Origin: Isoetes taiwanensis
Lineage: Eukaryota > Streptophyta > Lycopodiopsida > Isoetales > Isoetaceae
Assembly: GCA_021234155.1 (NCBI GenBank)
Contig: JAJEKV010000083.1
Coordinates: forward strand, 186,001-250,000
Direction of reading: 5' to 3'
Length of the DNA: 64,000 nucleotides
The notes under the pieces were generated by a model, which was not told where the DNA came from, searched no databases, and was given only the letters and a program-made list of their open reading frames with translations. How positions within the stretch are numbered: the stretch's first letter is position 1; every line of letters starts with the position of its first letter. The position numbers were made by a program, and so were the translations under genes. This document shows, piece after piece, positions 24,300 through 35,720 of the stretch.

Positions 24300-25840
24300 C
24301 TCTTCTCCGAATACGGATAGATCATACGAACAGCTTTTTTCTCTTGAAATGCTTTCCTTTTCCTTAAATTCTCGATCCCATCAATTCCTCTCATCATCCT
24401 TTATCGACGGCCCGTGCGAAAATCATTATGGGATGGCAAAATTAATGACCTCGGGCAACCCAAAAGGCCCGAGATGCCATTCTTCTTGCTCCCGGACCGA
24501 GTTTACGATTTTTATTACAATTAGGGGAGCGTAGAGCGGTTCGCCAGCGAGTCCTTAGGAAGCGGTTTGGTTCTGATTTCTACGGTTGGGTGGGAAGCGG
24601 TTTACGATTTCTGACTTATAGCAGCTACTTCAGCAGAGACATGGCCAACTTCACCTCTTGGATCTTTGCAAAATGATGGAGTGCCGAATGGGACAATGTG
24701 ACCCGAGAGAAGAAGAGCCCATAATACCTAGGCGTCTTGTGTCGATTTTCAGCCATGCAGAATGGATGGACATGCTCAGTAACAGAAATTACTCTATTCA
24801 CCGGATGAGAATATGACCACAGAAATGCACCGGATGAGGTTGAATAGTACACCACAGCTCCCAGACCTCTCAACTTACTCTGCCTCCATCGAAAATTTAT
24901 ACACACCGGTATCTTTGGCCCGTTCCTCATACTATTGACCGGGATGCGCAAAGGTTGAGACCTTTTACGCTTAATGGCTACCAAGCCTTTACGCTAAACG
25001 AGGTTCCTCTTTTGTTATGATAGGTTGTTTACGAGAGGACCAATTCCTTCACTTGAGGGGGATATGTTCTATCATCACGGACATGGAGAAGCGCTATTAC
25101 GTTTGGTAACACTCCACCATTATAGTTTTTGCTTTCCCTCCGAATGGAAGCAAATAGGGTGGGAAGCTGACCGGTGGCCACCGATCCGGTGATCATAGAA
25201 GATGACGAGGAGGATTTGGACCGGATCTCTTTTGATAGACCCACGGGAATGAAAACAAGTGTATATAATCTGAAATGTAACCTTATGTAATCATTTTATA
25301 TGTTTAATATAAATCTTCACTCTTCAATCTTCTTGTTTAAATTGACTGTGGTGATAGTGACAATACTGAGAAAAATTACATTAAGGATGAACGGAATGGG
25401 ACAGAGAAACACATGATGAAACCCACCATGGAAATTTGTCACATCAAATGCAAGGTCAATCATTCAAAAAGTCGGTCGTGCGGGGAAAGATTGGAGGGAA
25501 ACCCTAAATCTAGTTTTGCATGCAGACATTGGCTTATCCCGATCCAGCTATGGCGGAAGAAAACAGAAGGAGAACACGGGCACAAACAATTTTGCGGTTC
25601 AAATCAAATCGCATCTGGTAGGACCTATATCGGAGCAAATAAATAAACCGAGGCGAGATATTAGAGGAGCGGAGGACCCATGAATTCCGAGGTATTCTAG
25701 GCTTAAAACATAGGTTAATTCTGATGGGCTTAAAGAATTAGAAGCCAAAGGCGGTGATAGGCGGTTGCCTTTCTTTGTAGTAGATGTTGTTTTACATGAG
25801 ATGATGTTGTTTACCTGATGCGGTCGGGGAGACTTAACAG
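24300..25840. other. Element interior without a supported gene
   Basis: Open frames of 70-120 codons occur on both strands but show no recognisable domain or splice-consistent structure. The motif AAGCGGTTTGG/GGGAAGCGGTTTACGA is repeated near 24560-24610. Confidence 0.4.
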
Positions 25841-25846
25841 GAGCTG

Positions 25847-26218
25847 GTGCGGCCGGAGGGGTTCGGGGTGGTGTATGATTCCGAGGATGAGTTCTCAGCT
25901 CTCCCCATGCTTGAGGAAGAGGATATGTTCATCCAACTAAAGCAGGAAATGATCCATGCTTCAGCCATTAAAAAAGTGCTCAACAGGCCAGATGCATGGA
26001 GACACAACAACCTGAGACAATACTTTATGAATCTGTATCATAAGTGGGAGCAGAAACGAGAAGCTCATGTTTTAGTGTTGCTGGATTACACCAACTATTC
26101 AGCAGAAACACTTGATGAAATCTTGAACGCATACTTGGAAGAAGAAGAGTTTGAGATCTCACAATGCGGGGATCCGATTGAGGCCCAAGAATCGTATGTC
26201 ATCTCTAATGCATTTTGA
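25847..26218 (+). CDS. Hypothetical acidic protein in the transposon
   Basis: An open frame of 123 codons begins MRPEGFGVVYDSEDEFSALP and includes MLEEEDMFIQLKQEMIHASA, DAWRHNNLRQYFMNLYHKWE and LDEILNAYLEEEEFEISQ. The amphipathic, Glu-rich composition and sensible codon use suggest real coding. No homologous family is recognised. Sequence upstream of the first ATG is in poor context, so this may be the last exon of a longer accessory gene of the 20.5-31.3 kb element. Confidence 0.4.
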   Translation: MRPEGFGVVYDSEDEFSALPMLEEEDMFIQLKQEMIHASAIKKVLNRPDAWRHNNLRQYFMNLYHKWEQKREAHVLVLLDYTNYSAETLDEILNAYLEEEEFEISQCGDPIEAQESYVISNAF

Positions 26219-26354
26219 TAATACTAGAAGCTTAGGGTTATAGTTTTCCCCGATTTTTTTTGCATACTTCATTTCATAAGAAGTATGAACTATTCTACTG
26301 GGGCATGGTAGATTTCCATATGTATTTTTCTCCCTTTGAAATATAAAAACAACG

Positions 26355-26415
26355 TTTGCATCACCACAGATTCACCACAGTTTTCACCACGGCTTTCACC
26401 ACAGATTTCACCATA
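26355..26415 (+). repeat. TTCACCACAG array
   Basis: Five copies of TTCACCAC(A/G)G with spacers of 2-4 nt. This is the second right-hand array of CACCACA words in the element. Confidence 0.75.
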
Positions 26416-26419
26416 ATCA

Positions 26420-28545
26420 GCCAGGGGCATTGACCATTTTTTGACCCGGTCAGAAAATGGAATGGCTCTCAGATTCCTGATAGTATCTTGACTGATTTTG
26501 GTGACAAAGAATATATGGATCCCAAATTAGGTCCCTGAAATGATATGAGGCCAAAATTCATTAAGCTCGCTTTGTGCAAAGATTCTTGCAAGGCCACTAA
26601 CTTTTGCTTTGAGGGAATTTCGTGGTTTTCTTTTCGGTTTTCTTTTGAACTCTATTTCTTTTGAACCCAAGCCACCCATCTCATATTTTTCTATTTGCTG
26701 AGCTAGTTACCATATTTTGTTAGTGTGCAGATCATAGATTCTGCACCTTCAAATTCCTTGTTTGCATTTTATAATTAATGACAAAAGTTATTAAACCAAT
26801 GAGCATCAAACTAACTAAAAAGAACGATGGAAACTTCGAGAGAACGCTTAAAGCAAAACAAGTTACATTTGCAAAACAAGTTCGTCATTAATGAAAAGCC
26901 TTTACAAAGAATAGTCACAAGGACTATTGCCAAAAAAATTGAAACCGGGGATTACAATACAAATCTAAAACTAATCAAAGGGGCCATCTTGAGCTCTATA
27001 TGGAGGTCGCCCTCGCAGCATACATCTTCATTTCGAGGAGTCGCCTCCCGTCATCATAACCCGCATGCACCCACTCGAGCACCGCAACAAAGCGACATCT
27101 TGATGATCCATGATGAGCTTCACCTCTGGTGGAGTGAACTTGGCCACCATCAGAATCGGCGGCCTCCTCCGGTGGAGGAAGACCTGTGGGATCCTCCCGC
27201 AGGAAGACACGGATTCCGATCGACCGGGTCAAGGAGGCGAGCAGCACAATGGTGGGATAGTGTTCTGGAGTGTAGTCTTGAACTTGGCCATGGCGGAAGT
27301 GAAGGATATGGACGGAATGGGGAAGGAGTGAAGGAGATGGAATAGACGATGGGGGACGGAATGAAGTGCGAGTAGGCAGAATTTTGGGAATAAAGGGATG
27401 CAAATCGTAGGGAATTCATACGATTTTGGGAATGAGGCAGAAGAGGAAAGGGACGTTTGCATGCATGCCACCTAGGTTCCAACATGCCATAGTAAAGGGT
27501 TCTGTTTTGCATTCTCATTTTTTATGCTTCAGTTTGAGAAATTTGTACTTGAATGTTGAATGAATTCCAAGGTATAACTGGATTAAACCGAATTAAATCA
27601 ATTAAACTTGCACAAGGCCTGGATTAAATCAAGGCATAATAAAAGGTATTACAAAACCAATTGATTAAAATAGAAAACGAATACCCGTAACAGAATACCG
27701 AAATTACAAACACGAAAACTTGAAAAGGCACAAGGCCTGTATATATATTGAAAAAGGCACTAAGGCCATCATATATTACAAGGCACTAAGGATGTTTCAA
27801 GTTTAAGGCACTAAGGCACGGACATATGGGTGAGATCAAAGAAAGGCACTAAGGCACAGCGGGTATCTGTTTTTCAAAAATAACAAAGGCACAAAAGGCC
27901 CGTGGGTTGAACTTGATCATAACTAAAAAAACAAGGGGCTTCCCTCCTCAGGGACTTCAAGCTTCATCCGTAAGAAAAGTAAAAAGAAAGTTAGAAAGCT
28001 GTGAAAAAAGATTGCAAAAATTGAATTGCATGCTACTTTGTACTTACTCGAAGCGACTCTTGGAGGGTATACTGACGATGATCCCACGGCGTGGAACCTC
28101 TCATGTACCCTTTGGAGCTTGACTTGATGCACCTACCGATTTGTTGACATCTACCGATTTGTCCGGACTTCGTAACCCGATGCATCTTCGATTTGCCAGA
28201 GTTTCTATCGTGTCTAATGCTTTCGAAGGGGTGTGAGTGTCTTGTCCCCCACCCGACCACATTGTACCTCTATATCTACAAAGTAGGGATGAAGAAGTAA
28301 GCTACATATCCCAATTGCATCAAACAAGACTTGGTTACCTTTGAGGGTAGAAAATAATTCCCTTTTGGTGTGCTAGATGGACTCACATAGTCATTGCCAT
28401 CGGTATGAACGAGTATACACGAATTAGTAAAAGCGGCACCATGCTCGCAAACCGGAATTGAATCACAATTGATTGTAACTATGCTTTGGTTTTTAACTAA
28501 GCTCCGGACTTTTTACTCTCTTTTACGATGTTCCTATTTTTATAT
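26420..28545. other. Element interior, no supported gene
   Basis: Overlapping frames on both strands at 26827-27518 arise from a GC-richer stretch. Neither strand shows a domain or a clear advantage, so I make no call. An AGGCACTAAGGC motif recurs about seven times between 27720 and 27900. Confidence 0.4.
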
Positions 28546-28547
28546 AT

Positions 28548-28865
28548 GTAAAGTGTCCCCTAAAATGGCCGGCGATCTCATCCGAGGGGCACTTTAGATA
28601 CACAAAACAGAGAGAAGCAAAAGAGACTAAGCCAGCCAGGATCTTGTTTTATGAGGGCTTACTCCCTTTGAAGTTTCTGCTTGATGTATCTGACCGCCCA
28701 CCGAGTGGCTGGCGATGTCATCCTAGGGGGCAAATTAGATACAACAAACAGAAAACTAAGGGCTTACTCTTTTCGAGTTTTCCTTGATGTATCTAATTAG
28801 CCACCTAAAATGAGTGGCGACCTCATCCTAGGGGGCAAATTAGACACATCAAACAGGACAAACTA
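28548..28865 (+). repeat. ~115-bp degenerate tandem repeat, about 2.5 units
   Basis: Each unit contains a block like GCGAYCTCATCCKAGGGG, GCAAATTAGATACA and a lead-in ACTYTTTCGAGTTTTCCTTG with TGATGTATCT. Units begin near 28555, 28700 and 28815. Confidence 0.75.
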
Positions 28866-29734
28866 AAGAGACTAAGCAGTGGTGAAAGATTAGGAAGTCC
28901 ACTAATCCTAATTGGCATCGTCCCTTACATGGGGCCCTTAGCATGTAAACTAAGCTACCTATAAGTGCTCACGTAAGTGCCTCGGTAGCTTGAAGTTGCT
29001 TTTGATCCTCCCTACTCACACCTAAGGCTTGTACCCATGTTTGTAGAAAATTCATGACGGCAATTCTCAATGCAACAGTGATTACAAATCCCGCAAAGTG
29101 AACATAAATTTGTCAATGAAAATACAATTATACTAAGCACTTCGTGAATTTTGTTATGAAGTACCTCAAGAGGTGGAGGAGACATGGAAGATGGTATTGG
29201 TGATTTGCATTCAAGAATCAAAGTTGGTAGTGGTTTCCCCATCCATCGGAGGATCTTGCCACGAATGGGCCGACCACTACCATAATCTTCAGCCTTATCA
29301 AGGTCGGAAGTAGTGGATCCAAGACAAATAAAGGAAGGCGGTCCTTGCAAGGCGAAACCTCTCTAACCTTGGTTCCGGCACTTTCAATCTTTGTTGTGTC
29401 TGCTTCCACAGCCGATGCTTGATTAAGCTCCTCGATTTTTATGCGCTCAAGTTCGGTAATAGTTCCTTTAGCTCGACCTCGTATCTTGGCATATAGCCAG
29501 AATCGTCCGATGACGCGACTTGTTTTATCCTTAATCATTCCTTCCCATTTTTTTAAATCTTTATTCATCTTCTCGGTCGGAACTCAAGTTCTTTGAACCT
29601 TCATTTGTAGCACCCTGCAGGCTTTGATCACAAGTTTGCAACCTTGCCTTACACCGAATCGCCGATCTTGTAGAGTTGATCCATTCTCGATTAATCTGTT
29701 GAATTCAAGCGGAAAGTAATCAAGGTTAGTACCA

Positions 29735-30115
29735 CATGACACAACAGAGGCACCACTTTACACACCACAAATTCCATCATGACAAACTTTGCACCACAAA
29801 TGGCGTCATATTCTGGCCCGGTGCCACATGCCACACCACATATGGCACCACAATGCACCCAAGGCACCACATATGGCAATCCATTGCCCGGCACCACAAA
29901 TGGCGTCAAAGACACCACATGTGGTGCAAAATGTGGATCCATAGTGGTGCCACATTAGACACCACATGTGGCACCACAATGCCTGAAGGCACCACATCCG
30001 GCGGGGCATCCACCACCCCATATTTGGCGGATAGCGTGGTGCAATATTTAAGCAGCTAGTTGGCACCACATATGGCGGACAATCCACCATTCACAAGTAT
30101 CACCATATCTAACAT
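29735..30115 (+). repeat. GCACCACATATGGC minisatellite
   Basis: At least fifteen copies of GCACCACAWATGGC-like words, some inverted, with spacing of 15-30 bp. All major copies read CACCACA on the plus strand, opposite to the 21.6-22.1 kb array. Translated frames across this array are His/Thr- or Cys/Trp-rich artefacts. Confidence 0.85.
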
Positions 30116-30119
30116 CACA

Positions 30120-31620
30120 TGACACTAAGTATAGAAACATATGGAAGCCAATTCACTATTCGAGAAAAAGGTACCACGTTTGGTACTATATGTGACACTA
30201 CATATGCTACAAACTATATTATTAACATATAATTGGCACCATATGACTGACTGTCTGAACACATTTGGAGCTACATACTCTTTGTGAACTGAAATTATCC
30301 ACCACAACTTCGAAACTAGCAAAGACAAATTTCCTACACATAACTTACAACACACCCAAATGAAGAAGTAAGTGGTGTGCCGATTGTTCAAGCTTGCTAG
30401 ACCTTGTTGGAAAATAACCAGTTCAATATTAAATTGCATCATATGGTGGTTCGTAGAAGAAGAGGGTTGAAAAATACCTATTTTTTCGGTGATTTTCCCA
30501 GAGATTCTTCTTACGACTTGAGGAGGCTTGAATTGTGGCCTAGTCATTTCAAGAGAGGAAGCATCATCGTGGCATGTTGCTCTGCTTCCTCACTATTTGA
30601 AATGCTTGCATTCTTCCTCTTACGTTGGGACGGAGGGCTTGGACTCTTTTTCTCTTAAGCGTTGCGAAACTCAACCGGTTTATTTCTTTTTCCTTTTGTG
30701 TGAAGGTATGCGCTTGACCATAGTCCGTGAGGCCATGCCTCCCCGTGCACACTTCGCACTGTGATTTTTTTGTAAAGGCACATATATTCATTATACCTCT
30801 CCTTGCTCGATTCTTCTTTGCATGATGAAACAAAATAATATTCTAAACAACAGAGAATCATGGGCATCCCCGAATCTAGAATGCAACCTACACCGTAAGT
30901 GGATTTTCCTAATACTTTGGGTCCCCAAGCGTGATTCGATTTCTTCTTGTGTGGCGTAATGCTTTTCTTGCACGTACATTTCCTTGTAGGTGTATCCCGT
31001 GGCATTCAAGTCCGGTATGATCCGAGCCATTCGTGATCGATCTTCTTGCGGAAATCAGAAATGGTCTTGCCAAATTAAGGGGAAGCGTGTCCGAGTTTTT
31101 GAGGGAAAATGAAAATTGAGAATCGAAATGGTCTTGCCGGATTAAGGGGCGTGATCAGAGTTTTTAAGGGAAAATGACCGTGTACATTGCTGAATAAGCC
31201 TGAATAAGACTGAAAGGACAAAATTTTGAATAAGTAATCATGTGTATTTTTGAAAAAATAACTGCCTCTCCCGCTACAAATTCGGTAGTTCCCACCACAC
31301 TTAGCACCCAAAAATGTGGTGCTAAAATGCACGTTTTTGTTCCACTACAACATGCTTTCACCCCAAAGTATGCGGAGGATCGTCGTGATGTTCTCATCCG
31401 AGCACTACTTCAGGAGTTAGACCACATTCACATCGCACCCAAAATTATTAGAGCAGCTGGTACTAGTAACTGAGGCTGAGAAAGCCTATCCCCATTGTCA
31501 CTGCTAAACACTATTCGATTGTAAACATATATTTTTTCATTGAATTTTAATTAATGAATAAATTTCTTTTTATTCAACTCCACCATACTTTATTGATAAA
31601 TTGCATGTTATTTCATAGCA
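30120..31620. other. Right end of transposon and flank, no supported gene
   Basis: Several overlapping frames exist on both strands without domains. The subterminal inverted repeat at 31269-31299 lies here. An acceptor-like TTATTTCATAG directly precedes the FCP1-like sequence at about 31619. Confidence 0.4.
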
Positions 31621-31621
31621 A

Positions 31622-32311
31622 GTGTACAAAAAAAGGTTGATAGTGTTTGATATCAATAATGTTTTGGCAAAACAATTACATAGGACATTGGTAGCAGGTG
31701 ATCAGCTAGTTGGAAACTATGACATAATAGGCAAGAAAGTGTTGTTTTTAAGGCCCCACCTAGACGAATTCCTTGAATTTGTATTTGAACACTTTGAAGT
31801 AGGAATATGGTCATCAATAGCTCCATGGAACCTATCAAGAATATTGGATAGAATCTTCATAATGGCGCAGATAAGGGACTTGAGATTCACCTTTGATGGA
31901 AGCAACTGTTTGGAGCTGCCTTTCTGAATTGCACCTTTTGAAGATAAACCTTTGTATCTGACACCAATTGAGTTTATATACGAGAAGTATCCGGACAGGA
32001 ATGAGAGTAACACACTAATAGTAGATGACTCCGAGTACAAGATGCTTTTCAATCCCTCCGAAAACTGCATATGCCCACCTTCATGGTCAGAAAAGGATGT
32101 GGAAGACACAGGTCTCTTGGCAATTTTGAAACCATGGCTAGAGGGTCTGTTGTTAGCACCAGACCTGCGACAGTGTGTGAAGCAGAACCCTTTACTCAAT
32201 CCACTCGACGTACAAACAACGGCTGTATGGAGGCAAATGATTTCAGATGGCTATAGGGACAGAGATGGCATGTCCAGGCTATGGAAAAGCTGCAAGAAAG
32301 TAACATACTGA
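31622..32311 (+). pseudogene. FCP1/NIF-type HAD phosphatase-like pseudogene
   Basis: One frame encodes an FCP1 homology domain: LIVFDINNVLA (motif I), FLRPHLDEFLEFVFEHFEVG, IWSSIAPWNL, then NTLIVDDSEYKMLFNP with the motif III DD and CICPP. Active FCP1/SCP phosphatases, which act on the RNA polymerase II CTD, have DxDxT in motif I. Here the second Asp is Asn, so catalysis is doubtful. A single in-frame TGA (31925-31927) splits the domain after CLELPF; the remainder continues in the same frame to TGA near 32311. There are no introns inside. A splice-acceptor-like site precedes it, so a 5' exon may be missing. It is convergent with the minus-strand transposase, whose C-terminus is at 32796. Whether it belonged to an element or is a host relic is open. 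Confidence 0.7.
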
Positions 32312-32795
32312 AACAATAGAAAAGTATATACTGACTTCACATCGACTGTGACCAGATTTTGAATGTAATTTAATGTTAAGTTAAAACATGAACAATAGAC
32401 TTGTGTATATTGGCTTTATATCTCCTGTGAACAGGTTGTATATCTTGTAATGATATGTAATACAAGAGTTTTTATCTCCATACATTGATCTACATGTTGC
32501 ACTTTCTGCTTTGTTTCATAAATCAAAAGAAAAGCTATTCACAGAACAAAGCTATTGATATCCTTTATAACAGAACAAGTTCACAGAATAATTTAACTTC
32601 TTCATGCAACAGTTGATGAATATTTTATACTTTCTGAATACATTTTGCCTGGAAACAGAAGACATTGTGTGACACTGAAATTGAAGTATCAAAATGTACT
32701 TCAGAGTAAAAAAGAAGTAAGAAAGAACTTGCAGAAATCGACTTCTGAACTTAACAGAAGATGATGGCAAATATGAAAGTTCCTTTGTACAGAAC

Positions 32796-34093
32796 TTAGT
32801 CATATACACTCAAGAATCTCAGGTAGGCTTGATATAAGCATGTCATGCACCTCTCGTGTGTCATATATGTTGTATGTGCCCCCTTCAAATAATGCTTGAC
32901 CTGCTGCATGGTGAACTTTGCTCCAATTACAGATTCAGCTGGTACCAATACTATTTTGTCATCCAACAACTTGTACTTGTAGTTTATGCCTTGTAGCATT
33001 TGATAATAATGACCAGCTATAACCCTGTCACCAGCAAGCATTCTATTTCCATAGTCGTCAATCACATCTTCCTGAAGAGTATGCATCTCCTTCACGCATA
33101 GGAGGACGAAGTATGGAGCATTTTCATGATTCCCTGGAGCAGCAAAAGATGCAAATGTCTCCAATTTGGAGTACTTCGGATAGTTCTTGCTCATCAGCTG
33201 CATAAAAACCAACTAGCTCTTCTTGTTCATCAACCTGGGCCGAACTAGGCTCCAGTTTGTGCAGCTTCCACGCACCACAATGCTGGAGATTCTCACATTC
33301 TCTCCATCTGAAATTCAAGCAACCATTGCAAAAACATGACAGCATGACAAGTGTTGGGTCAACTGGATTAATAGCAGATACACAATCTATAGCTAGAGTA
33401 CCAGACAATGTCTCACAATCTGAACGAGGGTCCCTGTTAATGTCTTCTGCCATGACCTCCCATATGACTCTGTCCATTTTGCACTTCTTTTGTCTGAGCA
33501 AACTGCAAGCAGAGTTGGCACCCAAAATCGGAATACCATTCTCTTTCCTTTGCTCGTCTGCAAGAACCTTTTCTCCAAAGCAGCCTGCCCGTCCTTTCCC
33601 ATGGCCTGAGCCAAAATAATTCCACTGCATCCTAATTCTATACCTGTTATAATACTGGACCACATTCAAATAAAATGCACGAGAACACTTAAACTGAGCA
33701 GCACATCCATCAGACCACATGACATGGTATTTGATGTGGCCAAAACCTTTTTGCATCATCCAAGTATGGTGTTTCTTGAGTGCAGCCTGAACAAAGAAAG
33801 CATCATGCTTCATAACATCGGAAACATACAAATGAACAGTTTTTTTTCAGCTTGCCATTGACTTTCATCATGGTTATGTACACCAAAATAGTTATCTGGT
33901 CATTGTTCTAATGCTCGGACTGAACCTCCCTGAGTGGCTGCAAAGTATAATTCTCTGCAAAGTCCATTACTGACAAAATAGAATCATCCCTCAAATTTTG
34001 CACTGATTTCTTGAATTGTTTGCTCTGCCAACTTGCTGAAAAGTTGTGAATAGTAAACTTTGAAAGGTGATGAAACATCTTGTCAAGCAATGT
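32796..34093 (-). pseudogene. DDE-like transposase, minus copy, catalytic and C-terminal part
   Basis: Reading leftward, KFTIHNFSASWQSKQFKKSV leads to SILSVMDFAENYTLQPLREV (first Asp at 33964-33962). DQITILVYITMMKVNGKLKK follows, then a shift at a poly-A run near 33845. Next come HVMWSDGCAAQFKCSRAFYL (second Asp at 33711-33709) and WNYFGSGHGKGRAGC. The C-terminal domain (33212-32796) includes YFVLLCVKEMHTL and VLVPAESVIGAKFTMQQVKH. It aligns in order with the plus copy (VFWMLLCTKPKF, AIRVPMQQIKKG). These paired DFAENY and SDG..AQFK..HGKG motifs define a widespread but poorly named DDE-like family. Several frameshifts make it non-functional. Confidence 0.72.
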
Positions 34094-35209
34094 CATCGAT
34101 TCGCGTAGCGAATCGGCATTCTTGCTCAAGACGAGCATGCATGCATTGCATGCGTCGCATGCATGCATGGCATGCGTTTTAGGTCGTTCATCATGTTGGG
34201 CGTTTGCTACTTATTGCAGAGTTCTTCATCGATGTTTCATCGGCGCTTTCTCATCTCTCAGCAGTATCCATGGCTTCTATTCTTTGATCTCATGCGGAGG
34301 AGGGGCTTCTTCTTGCATGAGCTTCTCTTTCTTGGCCATTCATATCCTTTCTAACCTCTTCTATCTTTGCCCCTTTGTCCGACTTTAGACAATCTTCAAC
34401 CTTTCTCCTGGGATCTAGTATTTGAAGTTCTCTGGTATCGGGATGTTGTTGGTTTCATGCGAGTCGCAGTGCAAGAATGTCATCGATTCGGCGTGTGAAA
34501 TCCGGCATTCTTGCTCAAGGCAAGCATGCATGCATTGCATGCATCGCATGCATGCATGGCATGCGTTTTAGGTCGTTCATCATGTTGGGCGTTTGCTACT
34601 TATTGCAGAGTTCTTCATCGATGTTTCATCGGCGCTTTCTCATCTCTCAGCAGTATCCATGGCTCCCACCCTTCCCCCCCTTAAAATTGTTATTGATATG
34701 TTCATATCATTGTTATAATTGTCGCGTGCGCGGCGTGACCAGCCCTCGCTTTTCGAGGTGTAAATGTTGTTTTTATCGCGTGGCACGGCGTGACCAGCCC
34801 CAGCGCCGAGGTTTTTTTTCTCTATTGGTTTTTCGTTGGTGATGTGCAGGTCCGGGGTGATGCGGCGACTTGATTTCTCGTGGGCGTGGGATTTTTTGTG
34901 GGAACGTTTAGCAGCCTGCGTTGTCCAAGCCCCCTTGCCGAATTTATCGCTAGGGTTTTCCTCGAAACCCGAAAGGGCGGGGTTTTTTAATCCCGGCGAT
35001 AAGCTCTCGGCAGGTACACTAGCCAACATCTGTAGCACACAATTTTATTTTGGGGTCCAGGTGTTATAACTGGATATTCCCTATGTTTTCATTTTTTGGG
35101 TAGCCTGCGATGTGTAGCTACCCACCCTTTACCATTGTAGAAAAACTGCTGAGATGAATGAAAAGCCTATCTATCTCGGGATGTTGTTGGTTTCATGCGA
35201 GTCGCAGTG
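34094..35209. mobile_element. Composite insertion inside the transposase, with 10-bp target duplication
   Basis: CAAGCAATGT occurs immediately on both sides (34084-34093 and 35210-35219). Removing the insert rejoins the transposase frame exactly (SPCTLL then DKMFHHL). The insert is a direct dimer. Unit 1 (34094-34475) begins CATCGATTCG and ends GCGAGTCGCAGTG. A CAAGAATGT spacer follows at 34472-34480. Unit 2 starts with the same CATCGATTCG. In unit 2 about 165 bp are replaced by a nested retroposon (about 34665-35177). Both units carry a GCATGC-rich palindromic block (CATGCATGCATTGCATGC). No coding capacity is evident. Confidence 0.75.
34665..35177 (+). mobile_element. Nested retroposon with LINE-type 3' end
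   Basis: Contains a ~60-bp internal duplication (GCGGCGTGACCAGCCC, twice near 34725-34805). A LINE 3' UTR module follows (GGTTTTCCTCGAAACCCGAA then TTTTTTAATCCC, 34951-35010). GGGTAGC (35098-35104) pairs with GCTACCC (35117-35123), and a short CTATCTATCT tail ends at about 35177. It lacks protein-coding sequence, so it is a SINE-like or severely truncated copy that probably used the LINE machinery represented by the fossils at 3.5 and 9.1 kb. Confidence 0.6.
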
Positions 35210-35720
35210 CAAGCAATGTACATGGACTCCCGCTTTCAGTAACAAGCTTCAGCCTCCTTGAAGTGCCAGTTTTGGAAGGTTCATTCACGTACTTGTAAAC
35301 TTGCCATTCAATGTTTTCAATCTGTGACTCTTTCTCCTTAGGACAGATTTGAATACTTTCAGTGCCACAGCTCTGGCACTCTCCCTTGACACAGTCCAAA
35401 CTATGCCACTCTTCACCTTCCTTGTCACAGACCGTAGCTCTCCACATAGCGCTAACATTTTGAGATGTTTTAGAAGGAGCTTGGCAGACGCCATTGTTCT
35501 CATCTGCTGCACAAACACCGCAAGAACACGTACAATTGGCATGAAATTTGCTCCTTAAGACGCTAAATGCTTTTCTGTATAGGTCAGCTTGTTCATGCTT
35601 CACGTAACAGCATGTGTTCCTCTCTTTCAACCTTCTCACACACGTAGGCTTAAGCAGCTCGAACATTCTGACGCTAATCTTCACTTCGATGTTCATCTTT
35701 GAACATGTCATATAATTCAC
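35210..35720 (-). pseudogene. DDE-like transposase, minus copy, Cys-rich part
   Basis: The second exon starts after the acceptor CTTGCAG (about 35726) with SELYDMFKDEH. A one-base shift follows, then EVKISVRMFELLKPTCVRRL, ANCTCSCGVCAADENNG, EWHSLDCVKGECQSCG and IQICPKEKESQIENIEW. The Cys spacing matches the plus copy (GECKECG, PICPHE), suggesting a zinc-binding module between the N-terminal and catalytic regions. The intron preceding it received the large LINE. It rejoins the catalytic part at 34093 once the 34094-35209 insert is removed. Confidence 0.7.

Larger units (their letters stand above)
20467..31299 (+). mobile_element. Probable ~10.8-kb DNA transposon with subterminal inverted repeats
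   Basis: A 31-bp segment at 20467-20497 (starting TGTGGTGGGAGATATCAAAT) recurs in inverted orientation at 31269-31299, matching at about 24 of 31 positions. Between them lie a decayed transposase (21189-24015), an unknown ORF (25847-26218) and several arrays of TGTGGTG/CACCACA. The copies are oriented TGTGGTG in the left part and CACCACA in the right part, as in subterminal repeats of CACTA-like elements. The true ends are probably 20-40 bp outside these segments. I did not find a target-site duplication, so the limits are inferred. Confidence 0.5.

Noticed and set aside
26827-27518. Several overlapping open frames of 60-172 codons on both strands
   Set aside because: No strand shows a domain, splice structure or homologous partner. 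Coincident long frames on both strands indicate a GC-richer stop-poor stretch.
29691-30090. Open frames rich in His/Thr or Cys/Trp
   Set aside because: They are translations of the GCACCACATATGGC minisatellite.
32071-32199. Open frames on both strands overlapping the FCP1-like sequence
   Set aside because: They are out-of-frame shadows of the recognisable HAD domain.
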